Translations under genes and position numbers: made by a program
The notes under the pieces: generated by a model
The model's database searches: none
What the model saw: the letters and a program-made list of their open reading frames with translations, nothing else
Told to the model about the DNA's origin: nothing
DNA from: Anisakis pegreffii
Taxonomy: Eukaryota > Nematoda > Chromadorea > Rhabditida > Anisakidae
Length of the DNA: 64,000 nucleotides
NCBI GenBank assembly: GCA_035041965.1
Contig: JAPYMA010000544.1
Span: forward strand, 281,955 to 345,954
Direction: 5' to 3'
In this document: piece by piece, positions 25,201 through 38,313 of the stretch
How positions within the stretch are numbered: position 1 is the stretch's first letter
Layout: each line of letters begins with the position of its first letter

Positions 25201-26070
25201 AAACGACTAGTTGTTCACGGAACGAAAGTAAATATTTTCGAATATTTTCAATTCAAGTACCAAAAGTAAATGTTTTCAGTTATAAATCGCGATTTGTTTG
25301 CAGATATAGCTGGATAGTTGTTCTTCTTCTTGATCGTTCAAATAGAACAGAGTACCTTCATCGATTCGGAGACGTTCAGTAGGATGGAATATCTGCGCAA
25401 TATTGATTTTATGATTCTGATGCTTTAGCTAAAAATAGAACCGTTGTTTACGAACGATGCTGATGATAACAATAACGCTGATTAGTAGCAGTCAAACTTC
25501 TGATAAATAGGCACAAACAATTCGCATCAATCGTCTGCTCTAACCCTATCAACCAATCTTCCGAATCTACCAACAAATGTTTGCCGAAGCCTTATGTCAT
25601 TAATCTCTGATTATTTCAACCAATTTCAATTAAACTTTTTCGTTACCGAAGAGAATTTGACAAATAAAGACGTATGAAACAAATGAAATCTTGACACTAC
25701 ACTGTGTGATATAATATATCTGTGGTCAAATGGTAAAGATATAGTCATATGAGTACACATATTTCGTGCTTAAGATCAATTATGTCTGTCGAATACTTAG
25801 TCATTTGATCGTACCATATATGCGCTTTAGGTTACAGACTCGATCCTTCACGGTTCGACCACTCACAATCAGACAGCAGTCGTTTTCGAGCAACAGGATT
25901 TAAGAGATCTACGATTTGAAATCGCAAATCTAATTCTGTTCAATAAGGGAGTTTTTTTTAAAGAAAATGAGGGATTAAGAAGCAGGAGATATAGCTGAGC
26001 AGTTGTTCTATCTTAACCCATTCAAAATTTATGATAGATCATCATGCCACGCCCTTTTGAAGAGACAAAG

Positions 26071-26117
26071 ATATCTTTTGATGCATGATGCGTTGGTATA
26101 ACATGCATCAAAGATAT
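26071..26117. repeat. Inverted repeat, 16/17-bp arms
   Basis: ATATCTTTTGATGCATG (26071-26087) faces CATGCATCAAAGATAT (26102-26117) across a 14-nt loop. The arms differ by a single extra T. Lies about 0.7 kb upstream of the four-TM gene. Confidence 0.6.
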
Positions 26118-26890
26118 GTGCATGTTAGATTGTTTGAATTTGATTGCAGTAGGTCGATTGAGTAGAGACGGGATATTTATAGCTCTGGCCAGCTGGATGG
26201 ATGGATATATGAGTTGGTCTATCTCAGAACAGCAATGTTCTTTTTAACACACTACCGTTACTCACTTAGTGCATCATATTTAATAGCATCACTTATTTCG
26301 TCACGTTAGGCGAAGCAAACTCAAGTAAAATTATTATCGTACCTTATTCAGTTACTAATTACTGATATATCCACCCATCCATCCATCTTATAATACATCA
26401 TATGGATCGTGCACATCTGATGATTCATTTGTTAATTTGCTACTAATATGATTTCCATGATTATTTTTAACAACATTAAGCAACGTTTGTCCATTTAATT
26501 GCGGTTGACTGATTTATTTGGTCTAATTCTTTGAACTGATTTGTTCGCTATTCTGATTCTGAATCATTCAGTGTGCAGAGCCTCACATCGTCTTTAATTT
26601 TGTATGTTGTTATCAAAAGTTCTCGCAAATCCTATCCGGTAGGATACGTATTCCAAGCATCGAACTGGAATCCCTGAATATCTGATCAAGATCCATACTT
26701 ATCAAAATTGATCCTTGAATACTTCGTCGAAAACTTCTATTCTGGACCTAAATCACTCACTAAATTTTATCTTCAGCTTACAGGTCATCCACCCATTCAA
26801 TACATACATACGCATATCCGTTTTCCGAATCCACACTACTGTTCCGAACAACATCAATATTTCAACAAATGCGCTAAGTGCTCCATCGAA

Positions 26891-29800
26891 ATGGATTATC
26901 TGCCCTTCTCAAACGAGACCACATCCCTGTCCCAGTCCAATGTCACCGTATCATCTGCAGCCACCTTCTCAGAATGCCCAACCACTCGTCTCGACAGTAT
27001 CATTTCGCAGCATTTCCCTCATCAACTAAATCAGACCTCTATACTTCCGCTGATCCACGAACCTCAACGACATCAGCCTTTACAATGGACTGAACAGCCC
27101 TTCGCACTGAAACCTCAATCAAAAATGGTAAACGGCACATCAGGGTATTCGGCGGGTCAAACACGAGGTCATTGTTGCCATCAAATGGTAAGTCCTGAAA
27201 GCATTGACTCACCTAACAATGCACTTATCACATTCTGTAAATAATATTTGATCTGATCAATTTGCTATTGTTTTATCTTGGGACCCACTGGTGCTCGTCT
27301 TAAGTAATTCGTCTTCGTATTCTTGACTCACTTATCATCCATCCAACCGATTGACAATGTTGTATTTATGTTATCACAATTAATAAAATACATCAAATTC
27401 ATTGTTGAACGTCAAAACTAGTAAATTAAGCAGTGGAAGAGTGTGTAATAGGATGAATTTCGAGAAATGGGGATTGACACACTAATAACAACCGAACGTT
27501 TCTTTTGATCGTCGATATGAGAGTAATTATGGCATATCTGATAGAATTAAAAGTTCAGATAGAAAGTTGACATGTAACTATTGGTTACATGTCAACTTTA
27601 CGTGTCAATAACAGTAAACAAAATTGCCACCGTGCAATATGTTGAGATATAAATGACATAAGTGATGATTTCTCAAGTGATGGCAGCTTGCACATAGCAA
27701 TTTTATCAGTGAACAAGTCAAGTAAATCTAATAAAACCGATAAATAATGGATGGTAAATATTGCTCGTAAATTTTTTAGTGTATTATAATAGGTCTGATG
27801 AAGATGGAAATAGCGCTATTTTATGATCTGAAATGTAACATCGTTTTTTATTATCAATAAAACGTATGTAAACATAGCGTTAACGTAATCCCTCGTCAAT
27901 TGATACCTTTTTTGCAAGTGAATTTAGCTTTTTTAATTGGTTAATGTTAAAACTTGCATTTGATCACAACGTGATTTTCGTCTCATTTGCGTGATCTTAA
28001 TCAAAATGATTTATTTTAGTTATCTTACAATCTGATCTTGATTATTATCGTTAAAATGCAGTTGATACGCTTTGCAACGTGCAATAAACGACATTCATTC
28101 AGTTCAATGTGCATCTATTTTATTTGTTCATTTATTTGCATTCGAGCGTTGTGTGCGTGATAAGCAATTGTTGACGTTGAAATATTCTTGTTCACCTCTT
28201 TATCGGTTCAGGTTCGAATATGAATATGAATTATTCACTCGAACTGCTGTCACACATTCATATCATATTACCTTCATTCGATATCACTCATCACATCGAA
28301 TTCATGTATCATTTAGTGAGTACGGATTCATCTTGTTCATTCCGCTTCAGTGTTGAATCTTACCAGAAAAGGTCAGAGTCAAAACCCGAATTGTTAAGAA
28401 TGGTAGGAATGGATGACAGAAAGTTCGCATTCAGTTGTTTAACGTAAAAGTTGAATATTACCACTAGAATTTACTAATCTGTTGCACTATTGCGATATCT
28501 CTTCCCTCTCTATTTTCCTTTATTATCGAATTCTGATCGCAGTCGAGAGCGCAAAACCTTATATGATCTTAATATTGACGATCTAATCTGTTTTTTAATG
28601 TCTCACTGACAACGATTACAAATCCGTTAAAATCCACTGGAATTATTATATTATTACTTCTGAAATTGATATTATTATCCTCATATTGTAGCATTATTGC
28701 TACCTAAGCACAAACATGTAACCTGCAGCATTCATCTAACGTATCAACAAGGTATATATTTGTTCGTTGACGAGCCGTAAATAATGTAATATGCAGGTGT
28801 AGAGTTGGCACAGGACAGATGTCATATTTATGACTAATTGCAATTATACTATTGTTTGATGCTCAGTTCATTCAAGCATGTTTACTTCAAGCCTTATACA
28901 TACATTATAGTGATATCATCGTGTCTATAATTGCTATTATTATCGATATCTCATCTCTAGCATTATCATCACGATTATGATCACTAATATCAGTGTTAGT
29001 GTCGTTATCAATACCTTCGTGTTATTTCTCTGATCGTCCTCAAAATCGTTATCATTACTACTATTGTTATAATAATATTATTATTGATATCACTGTTATA
29101 TTATTAATGTTAGTGTTATTATTATTGCTGATATTATTATGGTTATTATATTACTATTGTTGTTGAACATAGAGAAAAATAATGTCAGACGTATGTTTCA
29201 TTGTTTTATTGTTGCTTACTGTTCAACAAGATTTGCAATTTACCCGATAATTAAGCATGCATTAATGTTGACATCAAATGACATCTCTCTCGTTGTCAAA
29301 AAAGAACGCATTCACCAGATTGTTCCTTTTATATGCCAGCAACGCTTCGAATCCACAAACAAACGCCTATGTGAACCATCTCATCTTCCATTCTCCACAA
29401 ACCAGTCGACGATTCTTAGGAGTATCTTTTTTCGCAAAGAATTTTCAGAGAAGTCAAGCCGTCCGTCCCGATCTCCTTCGAAGACCAATGAAATTTTTCC
29501 AAAAAAAAGTCTCATTATCATTTGAAACACCTCCATTCATTGATTTCATCAGTTTTTATTCGCCATCAGTACTCTTGTCGTTGATTTGTCATAAAAAGAA
29601 GTAATTGTTTGCCTTATTGGCAATATGCAACACTGATAGAGACAGCAACATTAAAGATTTCATCAATTAATATAATTGAAAAGTGAATTCCCGATGCACT
29701 GATCGCTTCAGAAAAAAAAGTTATTTAGTGAGAAATAAATCCAAATTCAATACAAATAATTGATATTGCACTCGAAATTCACTTATTCACTTCATTTTGA

Positions 29801-32800
29801 ATCAGTTCCTTCTGAAAGTGCAACTTTCAATGAAACATCACTCTGATTTCAAGTATTGCTGCTCTGTTATGTAGAAAGAGTTGACTGTGAAATAGAGTTC
29901 AGTCAGGAAATCGCAGGTCGGATCGACCTTTCCATCAAATGACGGCACTGCTCTTCGTGCTATTATGAATCTATTCTGAGAATGTCTTCAATTAAAATGC
30001 TCAAAATGTTCTCTCTGCTCTCAACTTAATTGACCGTTCGCAAGTTTAACATTCGCCCTCAAGGTTTTTTTAATTTTTGAAGAAAACGGTATTGTAGTAG
30101 CCATAAGATATTATTAATTAGCAGCATATTCATGACTTTCAGCATTATCATTATCGTTTGCCTATGACGTTCAGATTAGAACTTCATTAGGTGAGATTCT
30201 ATGGAATGTCGTCATACCTTTGATGAACACAGGATGCTTCTGTAATTCGACATTACTAATCCTCTTTAATATTGGAACTTTTTAACGGACGGATCCATAC
30301 GGATTTCAATTAATCTTTCGCATTCCATTCAAATCACTTCTTCTTTCTGTTATCCACACACATTTGCAGACACCTCTTTATCTGTGTTTAATCCCTAATC
30401 CGAACATCAATAATAGATTCGAAGTATCCTATCAGTACGATAGATGCGTGCATGGATGAATAGAATGCAGTCACCGCAGCCATCCACATTCATTCATCTC
30501 ATGAGATTCCGCCTTGACTGTCGATTTTACTCACCTTGTCACTCTATCATTATTGTGATTATGTTACAATTCATGTATGTTGTCAAAGCACACTTATGGA
30601 CACAGGTTTCATCTGAGGTTTTGCACCTGAAAGTCGAGCCTTTCAATCATGGATTTATCTTTTCTTTAACTGGGGATCTTTTTAAAGATCGTAATTCTAT
30701 GGTCTGTATCCCATCTAATACATGTGCTCGTTTTCGATCATTCCATCAATGAATTTCCCGACCAGTACAAATCAAGAGACCAAAAACTCGTTTGATTATC
30801 ATCAAACATTCCCGTTATCATCTGGATGAGATGAGCTATGTGGATGAAACGACTTTACTGTTAATACGTTAAGTGACTACGATGTCAATTTTTCATGCCG
30901 TTTCAGGTCGCCCACAATAACAACAACAACAATTTAAGCAATATTGTTGGAGGTGCTTCCACAGTGCGAGCACTGCCCAATCAGAAAGTAATGCGTAAAA
31001 CAAATGGTGTTGAATATAGAACCTTGCTGAATGGCACTGATGGCAATAGCATTAAAGATCAAGAGGAGATTATCGCGAGGAAATTGAACGCTGAGCGAAA
31101 AGCTTCAACCGGAACGTTGAACAGGTAAGCAAATAGGTAAATCAGTTCTGTATTAATTTTCCACTGCGTTCATCTCGAAAAGTCTATATTGCTGGATATT
31201 GTGACAGTTGCATATCATAGCATTACTTCTTAGAAAGGGTAAATGTTAGTCATCAGTGACTGATTTACGAGAGTATAATCTTAATCGTAAAGTCGTGTGA
31301 TAACCTCAATAAGAAGGCATCGAAAGGCAGCTTTGCCCACATATCCCAAATCCAGTTGATTGCTTTGAATATGTGACCATCTCTCTAAAACTCATTCGAT
31401 TCGATTCACATAGCCAAATTTTCATTCTTTTCAGATGTTTTCTTGCCTTCTCATAGCTAAAATAATTAGGAAACTTTCACTTGTTGTCTATCTTCCGGTC
31501 CCTCTTTTTCATTTTGATCAACAGTTACGATCAAATTCTCAATCTATTATACATGCTCTCTAAATGCTTGTTTTACCATTGTTAATTTAGAATCAGCAAA
31601 CTCCTTCATAAATCAAACAGTATATCATGAATATCATGCTATGCCCAGTGAATGCAAACTGTCTTGTAATTAGTCAAATCCGAGTGTAATGAGATCCGAA
31701 GATGGTAATGGGTCTGAACACATTCTTTCCGCTTACATTCACATCTTCGTCCCAGGATTCACTCTGTTTTCATTTGCAGGCTTATTTTGGTCGCGCAGGC
31801 ACTCGAATCAGAGGTCGACTCCAGGCGACGTACGGATGTCAGCGGAGGTCGTGTGGTCTTCTCGATTCGGACTGCAAATTTGGTTTGTTTTCACCGAAGT
31901 CACCAATTAAAAAAACGATGTTTTGCACTCCAAAAAGCCGCCATTACTTCATTATTCAGTGCGTACAATATGGATGGGATGTGACCGCTGTGATTGTCTC
32001 ATCAGAGCTTTATTTTGAAAGCTGAGATAGAAGATTCCTTGAAATGAAAATTAGCTGAATACTCAAAAATTGTCGAGCAGACAAAAAAATAAACTCCTGA
32101 TAAATCTTCACTCTCATTTTAATTCTAGCGTAAGATTGCTACTCAAAACTTCACCGAATAGATTAACCGTCAACGCACCAAATAGCAGATTGAGCGGCGC
32201 TTCGCTTTTGTCATCTCTTTACTAATTCACGAATCTGTTGACTCATCACTCAACATAACGAATCCATCAGAGCTAAACGCTTCCCAAAACATTTCCTTAT
32301 GTTCGCAGTTCCTGTTGATTGTTTACAATTTTATCTTTCCAATTAATTCTTATATGGGATCGTGACTGAAATCGAAACCGTCTCAAACGTTCTTCCCGAA
32401 TAGTCCTTTGTGCACCTTCCAACGATGAATTATTTACCGTGAAATCGATGCGCACAAACTCCGATTCACAGTTTAAATAAAAACAAACCCGTCTAATAAA
32501 AAACAACTCCATCAGATTTTATCGCTTTGTTTGACTGTTGTCGTTCCGTTCCGTTCATGCATCTTCTTAACTTAGTTGATGTCTTCGTTGTTTTCGCTGA
32601 TTCATCCCCATCAAACTAACAACCCTAATCAACATTTCGACTGTAAACAAATGAGCCATAAGGCTTTTTGAGTGCCTCATTTAAAATACATCATAGGAAC
32701 AAGTTGAGAAGATTGACTATGCAAGTGATTTTGAAACGAGTCAGAAGCTATGAGTATCAACTGAAAGCATCTAAACTGTGGCTTGAGCCGTGCAATATGA

Positions 32801-35577
32801 ACAAAATGAGATTGATGTTGGGTAATGTAACAGTGATCTTATCTTGATATCTTTTGTGAATAATCATTTAACCGGAACCATACAAGAAATCGGCTCCGTG
32901 ATCAGTTGATCGGCACAGAACATCACCGATGTATTCCAAGTTCGTTGATTGCAGATTCTGTTGATTCTGGTGAATACTTTAATTCTGACGGGTGTTGGGC
33001 AATACAATTCACCGCATGGTGGTAAGCACCAGCTGATGTTGACGGCAGACAAATGGATCTATCGAACCGATGCCCAACTGCCGATTACATTCTCGGAAAT
33101 GCATCTGAACGGTCAATATCTCGCGTCCGGTTTATCCATCCTCATGCTACTCATCACTATTGCACTCCAATTATGGCACGTTTGCCACATGAAATATTCA
33201 AAACTTGTGGTGCGTTTTGCTTATTCTTTATCATATTCAGCTTGCATTGCAAAAATTCGTTACGAATAAGTGAGAGATTTTTGCATGAAGAAATAAGCGA
33301 AGATAAAGTGCAGAGGAGTGGAAATGGAATCGTTCTAGCGATTGCTTTGAATGTATATTCAGCCAAATACTGCTAGATTTGGCTAATTCCCGTCTACTTG
33401 CGCCGCTTCTGATTGCAAATCTATTGCGCGGTGCTCTATGGTCATTTAATTATACTCATAATATGCGTTCCAAGCGCCTAAACGATCAATTAACTCAATT
33501 GAAGATCAACGAGTTCAATCGTTCAACAGGAAAATCAGAGCATTATATTGAGGGTAATTGCCCTCGAAAGCAGAGTTCTAGTTATCCTGTATAGCGCCAC
33601 ATATGATTGATGAATGAAATGTTACTGTCAGATAATTAGACCAATTTGGCCCAATCTTTTGAGGTTCATCCTTTGTTTCGTTCTCATAAATGATTATTAC
33701 CCACTACTATGCTCACAGTATATCTACTAGATTTTATGTATATCATCTGAATTTTCACATTTATTTTCACTTGTCAAAGTACACTGATCGTGTTGTCGTT
33801 ATGATCTTATAATTGCCTCAATTATTCTTCTGAAAGTGAAGATCTGAATTTTAATCAAGCAAAAGATGAAATCTTCCTCGAGTCATGTGTAAATATGCTC
33901 TTGAAAAGTCCAATTATGACGACGAATAACTTTGCCGTAAATTCGATATGAACTCTAGTTAGCTTAACGTTTAGCGCATTCAGCTCAATTTTCAAATGCA
34001 CAACGATCATTCAGCCATCAAACATCGAAATTAAAAGCAGTCAGCGAATTGATTCATATTACAACAAGTTTGATACGTCAAAACCGTTGATATATTTAGA
34101 TATCTTCTTGCATTATCCAATGCAGTTTTGTTACTAATGAGGTTTTGCAGCAATGCGAGAGTACACTGATCGTGTTGTCGTTATAAATGCAGAATGTCAA
34201 TTCAGCTGAAGATAAGATTGTAATGTGATATGACATAATGCGTTGCTTCATTATTAGCATGAGCATCAAGATAGCATGTAATCGAGATGAGTCAAATGCT
34301 AATTACAAGTTGTTTTGAAACACTTCAGTGCTCATGCCGAATATATCATCGTAATGACCTGTTACTCATAGCTGACTCATCGATCATTATTCAATTTCAT
34401 TAATTGACAATTTGAATGTTGATGATTCAAGTAGTAGTTGATTTATTATTATTATTATTGTTATTATTATTTGTATTTAATATTATTACTATTATTGTGA
34501 TTATGTGCGATTTATTATTATCATTTTTATTGTTTTTGTTATCGTTATTATTGTTTTTATTATTGCTATCATTCTTATTATTATGATTATTTATTATGAT
34601 TATTAATATTGTTATTACGAACGCATACTATTATCTTAATGATGAGCACAAAGATATCATACGTGAATATAAGGATATATGAATGCTTTTCCTCGATTAA
34701 TCAGGCTCATTATTAAGCCGTATAAATCGTCATTAACGTCTGGCATTCTGCTATTAGATATCAGATTAACATTTTAACGGAGTGCGGGATTTGTATGTGC
34801 TATATTAATAAACGTGAATGGAAGCATTCTTAATTTCATATATCATTAAATGAGAGTGATTTTATGGATTATTTCTGTGAAACGTTCCCTATGCTCCATC
34901 TCTGAGAATATGCGGAATATCCGGCATTTCTTGGAAACTCGAAATGGTTTCACCTTTCAGTGTATGTGCTATTCGTTTGGGTCGGTTCCATTCTCGTTGT
35001 TCGTGTTCGGTCTTGAGATGCACTACAGCGCGTGTCCATGGCTGGACGACTTCTATCGAAGAGAGATCGTCCGAAGGGATTTCAAAGCTGTTGAACCTTA
35101 CTTCGACACTCAATGCGGTGTGAGCGGTTGGGCGTTGGCCGGTGTAAGTTTTTGTAAAAATAAATTCACCTTTTTCAATTTCTTATCCCATTTGCTTAGC
35201 TTTCAATACTCATTACGAATAAAGGGGGCTCTTTAATAATCTCACGAGTATCACTGACTATCACTTTCTGCATCCACATTTGACCGGTCAGCTTGGAAAT
35301 GACCAGTCTTACGTCAAAAACTGGTCATTCACATTTAAGTATATATCATTTTTTAAAATCTAAATTCTTCAAAAATTCAGATGAAGATTGCTAAAATTTT
35401 ATTGCAAAACTGAAGGATAGTTCGTGGAAGTGGTTTCGTGAAGGTGACTGTAATGAGAAATTGCAGATGTTCTCATTACTTTCTTGCGGTCTGTTCGTGA
35501 GCGAAGGTCTGCTGAGTTCATTCTTCCGTACAGACTCATTTCATTCGTCGTCACAAAAGACCGACACACTACTCTAA
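26891..35577 (+). CDS. Four-transmembrane protein of unknown function (claudin/tetraspan-like topology)
   Basis: Six exons join in phase: 26777-27187 (ATG at 26891, acceptor cttcag before 26777), 30907-31124, 31780-31882, 32955-33206, 34961-35143 and 35467-35577 (stop TAA), giving about 387 aa. Residues 1-200 are polar and low-complexity, rich in Ser, Thr, Gln and Asn, with an NNNNN run, probably cytosolic. TM1 spans the exon 3/4 junction (NLILLILVNTLILTGVGQ, about 205-222), TM2 is about 261-282, TM3 about 293-310, and TM4 crosses the last junction (WALAGMFSLLSCGLFV, about 347-362). The loop between TM3 and TM4 has two cysteines (CPWLDDF and TQCGVSG). I do not recognise the family. The donor ending exon 4 (CTT|GTGGTG) is weak. 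An extra exon around 33377-33590 is possible but does not keep phase. The start could lie upstream; ATG 26891 suits a trans-spliced 5' exon. Confidence 0.65.
27563..27599. repeat. Perfect 16-bp hairpin in intron 1 of the four-TM gene
   Basis: AAAGTTGACATGTAAC (27563-27578) and GTTACATGTCAACTTT (27584-27599) are exact reverse complements with a 5-nt loop TATTG. Confidence 0.8.
29041..29160. repeat. ATT-rich simple-sequence tract
   Basis: Imperfect (ATT)n / (TATTATTAT)n run in intron 1 of the four-TM gene, with no other content. Confidence 0.6.
33778..34184. repeat. Pair of identical 25-bp direct repeats, 382 bp apart, in intron 4
   Basis: The 25-mer beginning AGTACACTGATCG and ending TTGTCGTTAT occurs at 33778-33802 and 34160-34184 without a mismatch. 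The intervening DNA has no coding features. A segmental duplication, or the ends of a small inserted sequence, would both fit. Confidence 0.7.
34440..34620. repeat. (ATT)n microsatellite in intron 4
   Basis: About 180 bp of imperfect TTATTATTA and TTGTTATTAT units, upstream of exon 5 of the four-TM gene. Confidence 0.8.
35298..35329. repeat. 10-bp perfect hairpin in intron 5 of the four-TM gene
   Basis: AATGACCAGT (35298-35307) and ACTGGTCATT (35320-35329) pair exactly around a 12-nt loop. Confidence 0.6.
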
Positions 35578-37240
35578 CTGCTTACTGGTTCCGATGGTCA
35601 CTCGATGCAGCACCTTGAAACAGCTACCAACCAGCCTGCACATACCATATCATACATTTGATAACGTTTATTTGTTCATTCATTTAAAGTTGCAATGAGT
35701 TATGTTATGTTGATCTAGAACAGACCCGTTGACCACACTCAAAACACTCTAGAATCTGGCCAACTGCAGGTTTGATCTAAGGCTGAGGCCACTTATCTGC
35801 ATCAATATCTCGGTCCTTAGTCTGTAAGCAAAGCCGAGGTTTGTGGAAAAAGACTCGAAAGAGGGAGAGGAGATAGCCCAAATTATTTGGGTTAATGAAC
35901 AATTCGTTTACCGTGGGCGCAGATCTGTTATTTTGTGATACCTTTGACTGATAATGCAGCATCGATTATAACTTACTGTGATCATATCAACAAATCTATT
36001 CGTCAACTGTAACATTGTTGATTGATAATGTCTTATCCCTGATCTCATTCGATATTGTTAGCATGTATTTCTCTCATAACTTGTTTTATATCATTCACCC
36101 TCAACAAGATTGAGCACTTTCATGATATTTTTCAGTATTTTTCAATAGAACTACAAGCTGGAACTTGCTATTGATCGAAAATTGAGTTCGCAATAGGAAA
36201 ACTAAGGAAATTGGGTATTAAAAGTGAAAAGTTGTTTGTGCGTTAGGCTTTGATAAGCACCGTTGAAGACTGTGAATTCGAGGTTGAAGACCTTGAATCA
36301 TTAAATATCACTTCATTGACGTGGATTTTGCGTATGAATCAGTTTATCCGTCTTTTTTTGACGTACAAGAAAATTATCCGCATGTAATAATTTAGAACGT
36401 ATCACTTTACTTCTGAAAAACATCCCATGAGAGAACGAAGGTTCCACAAACATCAAAGTGAAATCGTTATGCGTCAAAAATTACTGAAACGATCGTTTTT
36501 TTATTCAAATCTATCTAAAATAGTGTTGTTTATTGTGTTTGCTCAACCTCAGTCGTTTTGTTCATATTTTTAAATATTATTCCATTTCATATTTCTTCAT
36601 TAGTGATAAGATAATTTTTTGATGTGCTCCTTTGATGTACAAAAAATCTCTTCTTAAAGTTCAGACATATTTTTCATGCATTTGAAATACCATCACAACG
36701 AACATTGATAAATTTAAAGTACGGATCATAGGTAATCAACCACGAGAGTGGGCACGGAAATGATGTATAAATAATAAGCATATCATGAATATTTTTGGAT
36801 GGGAAAAAACTGGTTTAATAAATACAGAATATGAGATTCAGCGTAACTACATGAGGAAGTAGAAACTATTTTCACGTGCAGCCTTCAGAAACAATGTTTC
36901 TGGCATAAAGAAATTTGGGGCATATTCACACAACATTTCCGACCAGGAGGGCATAAATGGAATCGATGATCAAACTGATATGATCATAAACATAATCAAA
37001 TCATTTCAAACTGGAGGGGGGTCAATTTTGAGAATTTGTCTCGTGAAATTGGAGTCTTCGTTCAAAAAGATATTTTTTTCTTTGACCTGAAGTCACCCAC
37101 ATTCGATAAAACAGACGTCAAAAACTCGGAAGATGTTGACGAAATCTAACAATAAGAGAAGATGTTAGCAGAACATCATGTATGGAAGACCGTAGTTGGT
37201 GATAGTGATTAATAGTGTTGATAAAGTGTTTGACTTTTAG
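35578..37240. other. Intergenic, no gene recognised
   Basis: AT-rich sequence with the 3' flank of the four-TM gene. No phase-linked exons, RNA gene or repeat of note were found. Confidence 0.5.
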
Positions 37241-37430
37241 GTATTTTGCTGTTGACAGGCGCCACCGTGCCATCACAGATACTGGTGTGGTCATACGCTT
37301 CACACATATGCCGAAGTCTATGCGCCAGCCTCATTACTGGGCTAAGCATGAATCTGAGCTTAAGCATACTCCTGATTTGAGGTGTCTGCCTATCTTCAAT
37401 CCAAAAAATCAGTTTCACTATTCGCTTTAA
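37241..37430 (+). CDS. Possible terminal exon of an unidentified protein
   Basis: A frame opens from acceptor gacttttag (37232-37240) in phase 2 and runs to TAA at 37428-37430, about 62 residues. An alternative acceptor, gttgacag, ends at 37258 in the same frame. The composition is protein-like and basic (YFAVDRRHRAITDTG, then HYWAKHESELKHTPDL and FNPKNQFHYSL), unlike the low-complexity noise nearby. I do not recognise the family and found no upstream exon with a matching phase, so it could be a relic. Confidence 0.3.
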
Positions 37431-38313
37431 ACAGAGGCGTGGTTAGTTAGTGAAATGCAACGCCAATAAAATCAGAATCGATCTGATCTTAAGTGAGCCC
37501 TACGAAATCGTATGGTTACTGCTCAATGCAATGAATTTCTCTTGTCCATCAGATGCTCCTCAGAACGTCAATGTTTACTCTGTATGAATATCAGCATCCT
37601 AATTCACTGTCCTGAGCTTCTGCTTTGCCGGAAGCTTCCAATATAACTTGGACACATGCGAAATCAGGCTGTTACACTCAACTTTCCTACAACTTAGCAT
37701 CATTGTGGATGTTCTGGTTCAGATCTCGCAAAACAGGAGATCTTTACAAGTCGAGCGGCTCTTACTGAAAGCTTTCCTCGTTTATAAGGCATATGGCAGT
37801 AATAGATGGATAACACCAATAACGTTGCGTTGTTGACGAAAAATTACTTACGGAGTAACAAATGTGTAATACTTCTTACTCCGCATGTAATCTCTTATCA
37901 ACATTATAGCTGAATAGCACGAAAATGTTACTGACTAAATTTGCTCACAATCATTGAATTGATTGAATGTGGTAACAGCACGCACTTGGATCATATTGAT
38001 CTGTACTTGACTCAGTGATCAACTATCAAATACTTCTAATCAATCTGTTTGAAGCATTTATTAGTAGGATGTGAATCTGTAATGTCTTTAGTTGGAAATT
38101 AGAATATCACATCAGCGAAATTACATTCTTCGACTTTTGAATGAGCGTATCGAAAGAATCTGATATTATATGGCATTACAATGCAAACCAACAACAATAT
38201 TAACAAAAATAACAACATTAACGAACACAATCATTGGGCCATTATTATCGAAGCAGAAAGCAATGCTTCAGTATTACTTCTTCTTCGAGCATTTTGTCTG
38301 GTGATGAGCCACA
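37431..38313. other. Intergenic, 3' flank of the LAPTM-like gene
   Basis: AT-rich sequence with no supported gene. It should contain the 3' UTR of the minus-strand gene that ends at 38314. Confidence 0.5.

Larger units (their letters stand above)
10501..26776. other. About 16 kb without a supported gene
   Basis: Long AT-rich stretch. Open frames are short, lack recognisable motifs and do not join at phase-matched splice sites. Notable pieces are listed separately: a palindrome at 13627-13640, hairpins at 14129-14159 and 26071-26117, tandem repeats at 16725-16769, a TTTGCCTAA-type repeat at 19100-19235, and a TCCGACCGA-type degenerate repeat at 22085-22230. It may include upstream exons or the promoter of the four-TM gene that follows. 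Confidence 0.5.

Noticed and set aside
24991..25269. Plus-strand frame starting at ATG, 92 codons
   Set aside because: Cys/Ser-rich but without any recognisable motif, splice partners or promoter. Indistinguishable from chance in AT-rich DNA.
25723..25862. tRNA A-box match (TGGTCAAATGG) and B-box-like GGTTCGACCAC
   Set aside because: The spacing is over 110 bp with no tRNA arms between. At best a SINE-like fragment, not a tRNA.
29139..29604. Overlapping plus-strand frames of 108-128 codons
   Set aside because: Both frames are open over the same DNA, neither shows motifs, and they sit in a long intron next to simple sequence.
33377..33594. Possible additional exon of the four-TM gene (LLAPLLIANLLRGALWSF)
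   Set aside because: It needs a phase-1 donor upstream and has no phase-0 donor that fits the next exon. The direct 33206 to 34961 junction keeps phase.
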